Assembly: GCA_947642555.1 (NCBI GenBank)
Contig: CANRSX010000017.1
Span: forward strand, 1-64,000
Direction of reading: 5' to 3'
DNA from: an uncultured Roseburia sp.
Lineage (GTDB): Bacteria > Bacillota > Clostridia > Lachnospirales > Lachnospiraceae
DNA length: 64,000 nt
Below, one piece after another: positions 51,268-60,362 of the stretch; position 1 is the first letter of the stretch, and each line of letters starts with the position of its first letter. Under the pieces are notes generated by a model. It was not told the DNA's origin. It saw only the letters and a list, made by a program, of their open reading frames with translations, and did no database searches. The translations under genes and the position numbers were made by a program.

Positions 51268-52314
51268 ATGAAAAACAATAAACCCATGTCACTTTTCCGG
51301 TATATATCCGCAGCGGCAACCGACGGGAAACTGCCGGAACATTTTTCCCTTCCAAAGCCGAAAGATGACGAAAACCCCATCCCCTGGGCGGACGGGGCAA
51401 AGGACGGGGTCGCCATCTATCATATGGGTGTTTCGGAAATGAGCGCAGAAGACCAGGCCCTCATGGAAGAGGCGGTTCACGCGGCGTCCGCTCATGAGTT
51501 TGACAGAGCCGATGAATTGTTTGTCCGGCTCGGAAAAAACAGATCCGCCATCGCCGGGATCGATCCCCTTCAGACCTATATCGTCGATCGGAAGGAGGAG
51601 CTCGGCGTAAAGAACATATTTGAATACGGTTTCCATGCGCTGGTGGATTCGGAGGACCGGGAATGCGTGAAATACGGGCTTTCGCTGCTGGAGCTTTTTG
51701 ATACGGATCCGTATGACGAGATAAAGGAGGCCGTCAGGATCATCGGCTTAAGCGACGAGTTCGCGCTCTTTGCAATCTTTGTTATGCTGCGGTGGAAAGA
51801 CGGGAACCAGGAGGTCTGGCAGCTGGCAAAGAAAATCCGCGGCTGGGGGCGCGTTCACGCGGTGGAGCGCATTGAGCCCGAAACGGATGAGATAAAGAGA
51901 TGGTTCCTTTTAGAGGCGGTCAGCAATGATGTGATACCGGCCTATTCCGCCTTCACCTGCTGGCAGAAGGCAGACGCCGAGGCGGTACTGCGGAATCATC
52001 CGTCAAAAGAGGAATTTGCGGGAATCAGGGATATCATCGCAGGGATGCTTGACGAGGGCCCGGTGCCGGGCATATCCCGGGTGAAAAACCGGGATGACGT
52101 GATTCTGACATTCCTAAGAACCGCGGGAGAGATGGCCCTGGAGCCGGAAGACTATGAGACGATACGCAGCATCCGCATTTATTTTGAAGAGGAAACATCC
52201 GGTCATCCGGAAATCCTGCCGCTGTGCCAAAAGCTCCTGACGACCGACCCAGAGGAAAAGGTGAAGGCCCGCACGGACGGGCTCACAGACCTCTCTTTTT
52301 CGTGCAGAAAATGA
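51268..52314 (+). CDS. Hypothetical helical protein
   Basis: 348 aa, cytoplasmic, no signal or membrane segment. Mostly amphipathic helices (EEAVHAASAHEFDRADELFV, VKYGLSLLELFDTDPYDEIK, FALFAIFVMLRWKDGNQEVW), which suggests an alpha-solenoid. The N-terminus has a Pro-rich KPKDDENPIPWADGAKDG. I recognise no family. GGGAGG precedes the ATG. Monocistronic; the AraC/GyrI gene follows after 59 bp. Confidence 0.75.
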   Translation: MKNNKPMSLFRYISAAATDGKLPEHFSLPKPKDDENPIPWADGAKDGVAIYHMGVSEMSAEDQALMEEAVHAASAHEFDRADELFVRLGKNRSAIAGIDPLQTYIVDRKEELGVKNIFEYGFHALVDSEDRECVKYGLSLLELFDTDPYDEIKEAVRIIGLSDEFALFAIFVMLRWKDGNQEVWQLAKKIRGWGRVHAVERIEPETDEIKRWFLLEAVSNDVIPAYSAFTCWQKADAEAVLRNHPSKEEFAGIRDIIAGMLDEGPVPGISRVKNRDDVILTFLRTAGEMALEPEDYETIRSIRIYFEEETSGHPEILPLCQKLLTTDPEEKVKARTDGLTDLSFSCRK

Positions 52315-52373
52315 GAGGAAGAATGCGCCCCGATGTGATAGAATCCATATAAACGTGAAGGAGGAGAAAAGAA

Positions 52374-53219
52374 ATGGAATGGATCGACCGGTTCAATGAG
52401 GCAGTCCGCTACCTGGAGGACCATCTGACGGAGGAGACGGACTATAAGGCGCTGGGACGCATCGCCTGCTGTTCCTCGTATCATTTTCAGAGGATGTTTG
52501 CCTACATGGCGGGCGTGCCGCTGTCCGAATATATCCGCAGGCGGAGGATGTCGCTTGCCGCCGCGGATCTTCTGGGGCGTGATATGAAAATCGTGGATGT
52601 CGCGGCAAAGTACGGCTACAGCTCGCCCACGGCCTTTAACAGGGCGTTTCAGTCGGTGCACGGGATCGCGCCCTCCGCGGTAAAAAACGGGGGCGTATCC
52701 GTAAAATCCTTTCCGCCGGTCACGTTTAAAATCACTGTAAAAGGAGTGGAGGAAATGAATTACCGGATTGAGAAAAAAGAGGCGTTCCGCATCGTGGGCG
52801 TGTCCGTGCCGCTGGACCGGGATATCGAGAAAAATTTTGCCGTCATCCCGTCAAAATGGCAGGAGACGGCGGAGAACGGAACCCTGCAGCGGCTGGCCGG
52901 CCTGATGGACACAGAGCCCATGGGAGTGCTCGGCGTCAGCGTCTGCAATGACCTGGAGCCCTGGAAGTATTTTATCGCAGCGGCGTCCACGAAGGAGGCG
53001 GAGGGACTTGCGGAATACGTGGTGCCAGCGGCGACCTGGGCGGTATTTCCGGGAGAGGGCGCGAACCAGTCGATCCAGGAGCTGGAGCGGCGCATCGTGA
53101 CGGAGTGGCTGCCGGATTCCGGATATGAGTACGGGAGCGCGCCCGACGTGGAGGTGTATCTGAATCCCGACCCGCAGAATGCGCGGTATGAGGTGTGGAT
53201 CCCGGTGATAAAAAAGTAA
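52374..53219 (+). CDS. AraC-family regulator with GyrI-like effector domain
   Basis: 281 aa. N-terminal AraC HTH pair (RIACCSSYHFQRMFAYMAGV, VDVAAKYGYSSPTAFNRAFQ, SVHGIAPSAVKNG). The C-terminal GyrI/BmrR-like ligand domain runs from MNYRIEKKEAFRIVGVSVPL to the end. Such proteins are multidrug-type regulators. AAGGAGG precedes the start. Followed by a strong terminator. Confidence 0.93.
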   Translation: MEWIDRFNEAVRYLEDHLTEETDYKALGRIACCSSYHFQRMFAYMAGVPLSEYIRRRRMSLAAADLLGRDMKIVDVAAKYGYSSPTAFNRAFQSVHGIAPSAVKNGGVSVKSFPPVTFKITVKGVEEMNYRIEKKEAFRIVGVSVPLDRDIEKNFAVIPSKWQETAENGTLQRLAGLMDTEPMGVLGVSVCNDLEPWKYFIAAASTKEAEGLAEYVVPAATWAVFPGEGANQSIQELERRIVTEWLPDSGYEYGSAPDVEVYLNPDPQNARYEVWIPVIKK

Positions 53220-53226
53220 AAAGAAA

Positions 53227-53257
53227 AACACCAGTATGACGGTACTGGTGTTTTTTT
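53227..53257. terminator. Bidirectional terminator
   Basis: AACACCAGTA-TGACGG-TACTGGTGTT followed by T7 on the plus strand. It lies between the AraC/GyrI gene and the convergent rpsT, and an A-run on the left lets it work for both. Confidence 0.85.
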
Positions 53258-53302
53258 CACGGCTGGGTCAGGCCGTGTATGGTATCTATTCGCAACGATA
53301 TC

Positions 53303-53566
53303 TTAAGCCATGGAATTCACAAGCTTTGCCAAACGGGAAACCTTTCTGGCGGAATTGTTCCTGTGATAAACGCCCTTGCTCGCGGCGCTCTCGATCGTAG
53401 CGGTCGCAACGGTAAGCGCTGCCTTCGCTGCATCTTTGTCATTCGCAGCAACTGCGGCCTCCACCTTCTTGGTCATGGTCTTCACTTTGCTTCTGATCGC
53501 TTTATTTCTCGCAGCTCTCGTCTCTGCCACTAAAATACGCTTCTTTGCAGATTTAATATTAGCCAA
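53303..53566 (-). CDS. rpsT: 30S ribosomal protein S20
   Basis: 87 aa. ANIKSAKKRILVAETRAARN, IRSKVKTMTKKVEAA and KGVYHRNNSARKVSRLAKLV are characteristic S20 sequence; it binds 16S rRNA. The start codon is TTG (53566) with GGGAGGTG eight bases upstream; there is no ATG at the family N-terminus. rpsT start codons other than ATG are known in other bacteria and may support autoregulation. Divergent from gpr, as in Bacillus. Confidence 0.95.
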   Translation of the reverse strand: MANIKSAKKRILVAETRAARNKAIRSKVKTMTKKVEAAVAANDKDAAKAALTVATATIESAASKGVYHRNNSARKVSRLAKLVNSMA

Positions 53567-53653
53567 CTCGTACACCTCCCACTCTGTATGGTATTCTGAT
53601 AGATATCCACATCTAAGCCGGACACGGACAGTTCGATGTAAACACACTAGTGT

Positions 53654-53682
53654 ATTGTAGGATATTCTGTCTGTTCTGTCAA
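53654..53682 (-). promoter_or_regulatory. Strong promoter of rpsT
   Basis: Minus strand: perfect TTGACA (53677-53682), 17 bp, TACAAT (53654-53659). A leader of about 80 nt lies before the TTG start. Confidence 0.8.
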
Positions 53683-53766
53683 GAGGAAAATAGAAAAAGC
53701 GCGGATAATTTCTCTCCGGTATGGGAAAATAAAGGTAAGAAAGAACGACAGAAAATGGAGGGAGTT

Positions 53767-54729
53767 ATGTATCAGATACGTACCGACCTGGCGCTGGAGA
53801 CGCAGGAGAAGATGCAGGAGGACCACATCGAGCTAAAGGGCGTCCGGTTTCTCGAGGAAAAGATCGACAAAAATCTGACGATCAGCACGGTTTCGATCGA
53901 GACGGAAAACGGCGCGAGGACGATGGGAAAGCCAAAGGGAACCTACATCACGATCGAGGCGGGAAACATGGACGAGGAGGATGAGGACTACCACAGAGAG
54001 ATTTCCGTGCAGCTGGCGAAGGTGATTCGGAAGCTTGCCAGAATAAAAAAGGAGGACATCTCCGTGCTGATCGTCGGGCTTGGCAACCGGGAGGTCACGC
54101 CGGACGCGCTGGGACCGCGCGTGGTCGACAACCTCTTTATCACGCGGCACATTATCAGGGAATACGGAAAATACGCGTTTGGCGAGGAAAACGTCAACCG
54201 GATCAGTAGCATTGTGCCGGGGGTGATGGCGCAGACCGGCATGGAGAGCCTTGAGATTATCCGGGGAATCATAAAGGAGACGAAGCCGGATCTGATCATT
54301 GCGGTCGATGCGCTGGCGGCCCGGAGCACAAAGCGGTTAAACCGGACGATCCAGGTGACGGATACCGGCATCAATCCGGGCAGCGGCGTCGGTAATCACA
54401 GGCACGGATTAAACGAAAAGAGCCTGGGCGTGCCGGTGATTTCCATCGGGATCCCGACTGTGGTGGACGCTGCGACAATTGTAAATGACACGATGTACAA
54501 TCTGGTGACGGCGCTGACGCAGAGCGAGGCGTTTTCCGCGGTGGGCAGCTCCTTAGAGGAGTTAAACGACGCGGAGAAATACGAGCTGATCCGGGAGCTG
54601 CTCTCCCCGAATCTCAACGCGATGTTTGTGACGCCGAAGGATATCGACGAGTCGGTGAAACGCTTAAGCTTTACGATCTCGGAGGGGCTGAATCTGGCAT
54701 TTGCGGACGGATGTCTGACGACGGCATAA
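53767..54729 (+). CDS. gpr: Germination protease GPR
   Basis: 320 aa. A25-family protease that degrades small acid-soluble spore proteins at germination. N-terminus MYQIRTDLALETQEKMQEDH resembles the GPR processing region; NREVTPDALGPRVVDNLFIT, VPGVMAQTGMESLEIIRGII, DALAARSTKRLNRTIQVTDT and GINPGSGVGNHRHGLNEKSL are landmarks. ATG 53767 with GGAGGGAG is preferred; ATG 53755 is possible. The presence of gpr and spoIIP indicates a spore-former. Confidence 0.95.
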   Translation: MYQIRTDLALETQEKMQEDHIELKGVRFLEEKIDKNLTISTVSIETENGARTMGKPKGTYITIEAGNMDEEDEDYHREISVQLAKVIRKLARIKKEDISVLIVGLGNREVTPDALGPRVVDNLFITRHIIREYGKYAFGEENVNRISSIVPGVMAQTGMESLEIIRGIIKETKPDLIIAVDALAARSTKRLNRTIQVTDTGINPGSGVGNHRHGLNEKSLGVPVISIGIPTVVDAATIVNDTMYNLVTALTQSEAFSAVGSSLEELNDAEKYELIRELLSPNLNAMFVTPKDIDESVKRLSFTISEGLNLAFADGCLTTA

Positions 54730-54757
54730 CAGACGCGGTGCGCGCATAGATTTTACT

Positions 54758-56203
54758 ATGCGTAATTTCAGGAATCCGTTCCGATACGGATATAAAAGCG
54801 GGACAAAAAAGAAAAGAAACGTACCGATGCTGATGGCTGTGATCGGGACAGCGGCGGCCGTCCTGTTTTTTCACGGGCAGAGCAGGCTGTTCGCCGGATT
54901 TGAGCGGGAGCTTAAGGCATGTCTGTACCAGGACATTCAGGAGCTCTATTATCCGGGGGTGATCTATGTTGCGGCCGGGGAGGAGCAGACGGCGGCGGAG
55001 CGCGTGCTGTCCCATTTTTTTATGCTGGAGAGTGGGACGAAGCGTATGGAGGCATATCCGACCCAGGTGGAAAGCGACCTTTCCTACGAGGCGATCCTGG
55101 CCAGGGAGGCGGCGGACGAAAATTATGTGGACGAGGAGACGGGGACAGTCGTGGTAAACGGGCTGGCGCCCGATCTGATGGATCAGGCGTCAGGAGGAAC
55201 GGCGGATCCGATGGGTCAGACATCAGGAGGAACGGCGGATCTGTCTGCGGAAGCATCAGCCCCCCGGGGATCGTCCGGCACATCCGCCGCGGGTGAGGCG
55301 GGTCAGGCGGGAACACAGGATCCTGCTTCGGACGGCAGTGCGGCGGAGGGCGGAAGCGTCCCGGAAGGACAGGATACGGCAGCAGCGTCTGCCGCTGCGG
55401 GAGCTGCCGCCTCCGTACCGGCAGGCAGCCAGCCGCTCGTCACGTATTCCAGGGAAAAATTAAATGATTTCGATTATCTGCTTCAGAATTTTTACCAGGT
55501 GGACCGCACGACCACGATAACGTCTTCCCAGCTGAATAAGGATGCGCTTCTCGGAAAGGATGTGCGTCTCTCGCACGATGCGTCCACGCCGCAGATTCTG
55601 ATTTACCACACGCATTCCCAGGAGGGATATGCGGACTCTGTCCCCGGAGATTCCTCTACGAGTGTGGTTGGAGTGGGCGACTACCTGACGCAGCTTCTGA
55701 CCGAGCAGTACGGGTTTTCCGTCATTCACCATAAGGGCGCCTACGATGTCGGGGACCGGGATCACGCCTACTCGAATGCGGGCCCGGCACTGGAACAGAT
55801 TCTGGCGGAAAATCCGGGGATTGAGGTTGTGATCGACCTGCACCGGGACGGGGTGGGGGAGAACACCAGGCTGGTCACGACCCAGAACGGGGTACCGATG
55901 GCGCAGATCATGTTTTTTAACGGGCTGAGCCGGACTACGCGGATGGGGGATATCGATTATCTGTATAATCCATATATCGCGGATAATCTGGCGATGTCCT
56001 TTCAGATGCAGCTTAAGGCGGCGGAGTATTATCCGGGCTTTACCAGGCGGATCTATCTGAAGGGCTACCGGTATAATATGCATTACTGCCCGCACACGCT
56101 GCTGATCGAGGTCGGCGCGCAGACCAATACGTTTGAGGAGGCGAAAAACGCGATGGTTCCTTTGGCGGATCTGCTCAATAAGGTGCTGACCGGGGCGCAG
56201 TAG
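54758..56203 (+). CDS. spoIIP: Stage II sporulation protein P
   Basis: 481 aa. Peptidoglycan amidase/endopeptidase of the DMP engulfment complex. One N-terminal membrane helix (about 23-40, PMLMAVIGTAAAVLFF). The catalytic domain starts near 275: ILIYHTHSQEGYAD, EVVIDLHRDGVGENTRLVTT and LIEVGAQTNTFEEAKNAM. Between them is a long Gly/Ser/Ala-rich linker that contains an imperfect 11-residue repeat (MDQASGGTAD, MGQTSGGTAD). Downstream of gpr as in other Firmicutes. The ribosome site is weak. Confidence 0.94.
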   Translation: MRNFRNPFRYGYKSGTKKKRNVPMLMAVIGTAAAVLFFHGQSRLFAGFERELKACLYQDIQELYYPGVIYVAAGEEQTAAERVLSHFFMLESGTKRMEAYPTQVESDLSYEAILAREAADENYVDEETGTVVVNGLAPDLMDQASGGTADPMGQTSGGTADLSAEASAPRGSSGTSAAGEAGQAGTQDPASDGSAAEGGSVPEGQDTAAASAAAGAAASVPAGSQPLVTYSREKLNDFDYLLQNFYQVDRTTTITSSQLNKDALLGKDVRLSHDASTPQILIYHTHSQEGYADSVPGDSSTSVVGVGDYLTQLLTEQYGFSVIHHKGAYDVGDRDHAYSNAGPALEQILAENPGIEVVIDLHRDGVGENTRLVTTQNGVPMAQIMFFNGLSRTTRMGDIDYLYNPYIADNLAMSFQMQLKAAEYYPGFTRRIYLKGYRYNMHYCPHTLLIEVGAQTNTFEEAKNAMVPLADLLNKVLTGAQ

Positions 56204-56315
56204 GGATCCGGGGCTGGAAATTTTACGATGGCCATGTTACAATGGGGACGGACTGGAAAACGCGCCCGCGGTCCGGCGTACGGAGGACCAGGCGCAGACT
56301 TTGGAGGAAAGTGTA

Positions 56316-56873
56316 ATGTGGGAAACGTTTCTGACACTGGACGGAAATCTTCTGCTGTGGATTCAGGAATACATAAGAAATGATCTGCTGACGCCTGTGA
56401 TGCGGTTTCTGACGCATCTGGGCGATGCGGGATTCCTGTGGATTGTCTGCACGATCCTGTTCCTTCTGTGGAGGGAACGGCGGGGAACCGGGATCTGCAT
56501 GACCTTCTCCCTGCTGTGTTCGCTTCTTGTCAACAATCTGCTGTTAAAAAATCTTGTGGCGCGGACCCGGCCGTATGAGGCGGTGGAGGGACTGTCAAGA
56601 ATCATTGAGGCGCAGGTGGATCTGTCGTTTCCATCGGGGCATGCGGGAAGCTCGTTCGCGGCGGCCGTCGCTGTTTTTCTCACCTGCCCGAAGCGGATCG
56701 GCATACCGGCGCTTGCGCTGGCAGCGCTGATCTCGCTCTCAAGGCTCTATGTGGGCGCGCACTACCCGACGGATGTAATTGCAGGCGCGCTGATCGGGAG
56801 TGCGGCGGCCGTTCTGGTACATAAATGCTATTCGCGCCACTGCTTTAAGTCGTCTCCATACCACACAACCTGA
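56316..56873 (+). CDS. PAP2-family membrane phosphatase
   Basis: 185 aa with about five membrane helices. Phosphatase motifs: KNLVARTRPYE, SFPSGHAGSSFAAA and SLSRLYVGAHYPTDVIAG. Likely dephosphorylates a lipid phosphate such as undecaprenyl-PP or phosphatidic acid. GGAGGAAAG precedes ATG 56316. The 3' end overlaps the convergent GGDEF gene by 46 bp. Confidence 0.92.
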   Translation: MWETFLTLDGNLLLWIQEYIRNDLLTPVMRFLTHLGDAGFLWIVCTILFLLWRERRGTGICMTFSLLCSLLVNNLLLKNLVARTRPYEAVEGLSRIIEAQVDLSFPSGHAGSSFAAAVAVFLTCPKRIGIPALALAALISLSRLYVGAHYPTDVIAGALIGSAAAVLVHKCYSRHCFKSSPYHTT

Positions 56874-57742
56874 TTGCGCCCGAAATTCTTCGCGTCATAG
56901 AGCATGGCATCCGCAACCTTCAGATAAGAATTGTATTCATTCTCCAGCTGCGGTACGACCGTAACGCCTCCGGAACTGACGGTAACCCAGCCGGAGGGAT
57001 TGGACGGATGCGGGATATGGCGCTCCTCGATTTCCCGCAGGATCTTCTTTACAAGTTCAAAAACAGGTCTGGCGTCGCCGCCGAGCACGATCGCGATAAA
57101 TTCCTCGCCGCCGTAGCGCGCGACAAAATCCGTGGTGCGCCGCAGATTCTGCGAGAGAACCGTCGCGACCGCGGCGATGACTTTGTCCCCGGCGGGATGA
57201 CCGAAGGTGTCATTGTACGCTTTGAAGTGATCGATGTCGAACATACAGATGGAAAACGGCACCTTCAGGCGGATCGCCTCCTGCCATTTTATAATGCTGT
57301 AGCGCTCATAGCGCCGTCTGTTTGCGATCCCGGTCAGCTGGTCGATCATGGAGAGCTGCTCGAGCTGCTTGCTGTACTGATGCAGCCTGATATGGGTGCG
57401 GACTCTCGCGTGTACGATCAGCGGGTGAAACGGTTTGGAAATATAGTCAACCGCGCCTAAGGTAAGACCGCGCTGTTCATTCTCGATGTCCGAGAGGCTG
57501 GTGATCAGAATCACGGGAACATGCTGCGTGATGATCTCCTCCTGCAGCTTTTTTAACATGGTAAAACCGTCCATGCCGGGCAGGACGACGTCTAAGAGGA
57601 TCAGCGAAAAATCGCCGGTAAGCGCACGGGCAAAGCCGTCTTCCGCCGTCTGTGTGGTGGTAACGTCGTACTCCTCGCAAAGGATCGAGGTAAGCTGAGC
57701 GGTCTGCAGCGGGCTGTCGTCTACAATTAAAATCTTTTCCAT
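56828..57742 (-). CDS. Response regulator with GGDEF domain (diguanylate cyclase)
   Basis: 304 aa. Receiver domain (ILIVDDSPLQTAQLTSILCE; acceptor Asp in LILLDVVLPGMDGF; Lys in YISKPFHP), then GGDEF domain (MIDQLTGIANRRRYE, MFDIDHFKAYNDTFGHPAGD, ARYGGEEFIAIVLGG). GGEEF is an active-type signature, so it should make c-di-GMP. The A-allosteric RxxD site is not evident. GAGGAGT precedes the ATG. The cognate kinase is not in the window. Confidence 0.93.
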   Translation of the reverse strand: MEKILIVDDSPLQTAQLTSILCEEYDVTTTQTAEDGFARALTGDFSLILLDVVLPGMDGFTMLKKLQEEIITQHVPVILITSLSDIENEQRGLTLGAVDYISKPFHPLIVHARVRTHIRLHQYSKQLEQLSMIDQLTGIANRRRYERYSIIKWQEAIRLKVPFSICMFDIDHFKAYNDTFGHPAGDKVIAAVATVLSQNLRRTTDFVARYGGEEFIAIVLGGDARPVFELVKKILREIEERHIPHPSNPSGWVTVSSGGVTVVPQLENEYNSYLKVADAMLYDAKNFGRNQVVWYGDDLKQWRE

Positions 57743-57860
57743 GGTTATACTCCTCGTATAAGCTGTTTCGCGCGGCTGCGGTTTCGTGTGTCGGAGAGGA
57801 GCAGCCGGCATCTGTGTATACAAGAACTTTACATGAAAAACGACAATTTTGCAAGGTGTT

Positions 57861-58955
57861 TTACAACGTTTCCTCCTTTAAACCGGTCAGAATTTCACAG
57901 CCGTCCGCGGTGACCAGGATCTCGTTTTCAATGCGGACGCCGCCGATGCCCGGCACGTAGACGCCCGGCTCAATCGTGAATACCATGTTTTCTTCGATCG
58001 TCTCCGTCACGCCCGGCTCCAGAACAGGCCATTCGTGGCAGGAGATGCCGATGCTGTGGCCCAGATGCGTGCCAGCGTACCGGCCGTAAGGGCTTTCCGC
58101 GGCGACTGCCCTGGCGCAGTCGATGAGATCGCTCATCGGGACATGCGGCTTTACGAGGCGGATGCAGGCGTTTTCGATCTCCCAGGCCAGCTGCCAGAGC
58201 GCTTTCTGCTCCGGGCTGCTGTCTCCCAGGCAGAAGGTGCGCGTCCAGTCGGAGGAATACCCGTTTACGATCGCGCCGAAATCCGTGAGCACCAGGTCGC
58301 CCTTCTCCATGATTTTGTTCCCCGGGACCTCCGTGATCACGGCGGATTTCATGCCGGATAACAGCTTCATCGTGAAGGGAACGCCGTCGGAGCCCCGTTT
58401 TCGCATGTGGTATTCCAGCTCCGCCACCGCGTCCAGCTCGGTGATGCCGGGCTTCAGAATCGTTTTTGCGTGCTCCATGGCGGACACGGCCACATCCGCG
58501 GAGCGGCGCAGCAGGTCGATTTCGTCCGCGTCCTTTATGAGGCGCATCGCCGCAAGATGGGGGGCCAGATTACAGAAATCCGCATCGGCAAACGTTTCGC
58601 GCAGAAAAAGCCAGGTGCTAAGGTCAATGGAATCCTGCTCCAGCCAGAGCGCGGACGTATCCCGGGTGCGGATCAGAGCCGCGAGCGTCGTTAAGAAGCC
58701 CTCCGTCGTATTGTCGTAGAGCACCAGCCTGTCATAGCACACGCCTGCACTGGCGGCGATCTGCGCCTCCCATTTCGCGGGCGCAATCAGCGCGCAGTCC
58801 GCCCCGGGCACGACGGCTGTAGGGCCGATCTGCTTGGGCCTCCTTGCCGTGGTGCGAAAGCCGGTGAGGTAAAAAATATTCGCCTCGCTGGTGACGACTG
58901 CGGTCTGACCGGACAGCTTAGAGGATAACCGGTCTCTTCGTTCTTTCAGTTGCAT
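57861..58955 (-). CDS. M24-family Xaa-Pro peptidase
   Basis: 364 aa. Short aminopeptidase P/prolidase: GDLVLTDFGAIVNGYSSDWT, GTHLGHSIGISCHEWPVLEP, VFTIEPGVYVPGIGGVRIEN hold the metal ligands. N-terminal creatinase domain MQLKERRDRLSSKLSGQTAV. Start 58955 has AAAGGAGAG; ATG 58985 is less likely. No signal peptide. It removes residues before proline in peptides. Confidence 0.92.
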   Translation of the reverse strand: MQLKERRDRLSSKLSGQTAVVTSEANIFYLTGFRTTARRPKQIGPTAVVPGADCALIAPAKWEAQIAASAGVCYDRLVLYDNTTEGFLTTLAALIRTRDTSALWLEQDSIDLSTWLFLRETFADADFCNLAPHLAAMRLIKDADEIDLLRRSADVAVSAMEHAKTILKPGITELDAVAELEYHMRKRGSDGVPFTMKLLSGMKSAVITEVPGNKIMEKGDLVLTDFGAIVNGYSSDWTRTFCLGDSSPEQKALWQLAWEIENACIRLVKPHVPMSDLIDCARAVAAESPYGRYAGTHLGHSIGISCHEWPVLEPGVTETIEENMVFTIEPGVYVPGIGGVRIENEILVTADGCEILTGLKEETL

Positions 58956-59124
58956 ATATAATCTCTCCTTTCTCTGTGGCATCACATCATCTGTATTTTA
59001 CCACAGCAGGGGGAGAGGAGGCGTTATGCAGTTTCGACGGGAGGCGTGCAGAAGCGGTCGCAGGGAAGGAAAAATTCTGTATGAAAAAGGCGATGAAGGC
59101 GATCCCTGAGACACATGGATATGA

Positions 59125-59144
59125 GGGAGCCGTAACCGGCTCCC
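59125..59144 (-). terminator. Hairpin downstream of the DUF2804 gene
   Basis: GGGAGCCG-TAAC-CGGCTCCC, an 8-bp perfect stem just past the DUF2804 stop on the minus strand; only a weak U-rich tail. Confidence 0.5.
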
Positions 59145-59155
59145 CGAAGATTTAT

Positions 59156-60190
59156 TCAGTACTTATTGTGCACCACCTCGACGGCGCAGAAGAAGTCCTT
59201 CACGGCAATCGCGGTCCCGTCATCTAAGACGGCAGTCCCGTTAAAATGACCGAACACCTGATGCTGGATGGTGGCAATCAGTTTTAAGTCTGTCGTTGCG
59301 GCGCGGTCCAGAACCGGCGTGAAGGTTCCGGTGAGCCTGCCGTCGTCCGAGGTGATCCGCCACTCTTTCATAAAATCATACGATCCGTCCGGCTTCTTCG
59401 GAATCCCGAACTCCACCTCGTTTAACTTGTGCGCGCGGTTGTCATAAAAGATGACGTTTTCCGTGGCGGCGCTCCGGTCGGAAAAGCCGTAGCCCAGATT
59501 CAGGCCAAAGGGAACGCCGTCGATCTGCCCGCTCCCGGTGCCCCAGTACCAGGTGTTGTCATAGGTCCAGACGCCCCTTCCCCAGTCGAGCACGCCGTAA
59601 TCCTTCCCTCTGACAAACGTAACGGTGCGTGAGCCGAGCTTCGCCGTCCCGTACGCGGGCAGACAGTTGATCTTCTGATTGTAATAAAATGCGGTGGGCT
59701 TCTCCTTCCACGGCGTGGCGATGCACATCGTGTCCATCTGCGGCTGCTCTAACGTGAGCGTTACGTCGAGATCCTCCCCCTGATAAAAATGTTTAAAAAA
59801 GCAGCGGATCCGCCGTTTCCCCGGTGTGACATGATATTTTAAGCCAAAGGTTCTGCTGCGGTACACGGCGTCCCCGTCGTCGGAGTGCGCGCCGAGGTGA
59901 TACTTTCCCATCGGAAATGCGGTCAGCACATTTCTCGTCTGCTCCCAGCCCTCTTTAAAATTCAGGAAGGAGGCGCCGATCAATCCGATGTATCCCAGAT
60001 CCGAGATCGTGAAGGCGACCCCGTAGGAATCGTTGGCGACGAGATAGTAATCCCACTCCTTGATCCGCCATTTCGGCGCACGGATGTCCGCGCGGTCGTA
60101 GGTCCAGTAAAGCTGTCTCGCCCAGCCGGGCTCTGTGATGTGTCCGTCTGCGTCCAGAAGGCGCATCGGTTTTGTGATTTCGTTCTGCAT
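59156..60190 (-). CDS. DUF2804 family protein
   Basis: 344 aa matching the DUF2804 pattern: SQ-free start MQNEITKPMRLLDADGHITE, then GWARQLYWTYDRADIRAPKW, RIKEWDYYLVANDSYGVAFT, VLDWGRGVWTYDNTWYWGTG and FGLNLGYGFSDRSAATENV. Relatives resemble AttH/hydroxyneurosporene-synthase-like proteins; the activity is unknown. The start at 60190 has GGGGGGAA upstream; the open frame beyond it to 60340 is rejected. No signal peptide. Confidence 0.88.
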   Translation of the reverse strand: MQNEITKPMRLLDADGHITEPGWARQLYWTYDRADIRAPKWRIKEWDYYLVANDSYGVAFTISDLGYIGLIGASFLNFKEGWEQTRNVLTAFPMGKYHLGAHSDDGDAVYRSRTFGLKYHVTPGKRRIRCFFKHFYQGEDLDVTLTLEQPQMDTMCIATPWKEKPTAFYYNQKINCLPAYGTAKLGSRTVTFVRGKDYGVLDWGRGVWTYDNTWYWGTGSGQIDGVPFGLNLGYGFSDRSAATENVIFYDNRAHKLNEVEFGIPKKPDGSYDFMKEWRITSDDGRLTGTFTPVLDRAATTDLKLIATIQHQVFGHFNGTAVLDDGTAIAVKDFFCAVEVVHNKY

Positions 60191-60269
60191 AAAATTCCCC
60201 CCTGTCTGTCTGTGATCTGTATCCATTTTATCACAGGCGCCGGAAAAAAGCCACCGGCGGCAAAAAGAT

Positions 60270-60298
60270 TTGCTTTTGCGGGGCGTGTAGGCTATAAT
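60270..60298 (+). promoter_or_regulatory. Promoter of the DUF3737 gene
   Basis: TTGCTT (60270-60275), 17 bp, perfect TATAAT (60293-60298), 64 bp before the ATG. Confidence 0.65.
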
Positions 60299-60362
60299 GG
60301 GCGCAGGGAAAGGGGCGAAGTGACCGCCGACCCGCGACAAAAGTGAAAACGAGGAATGGGAT

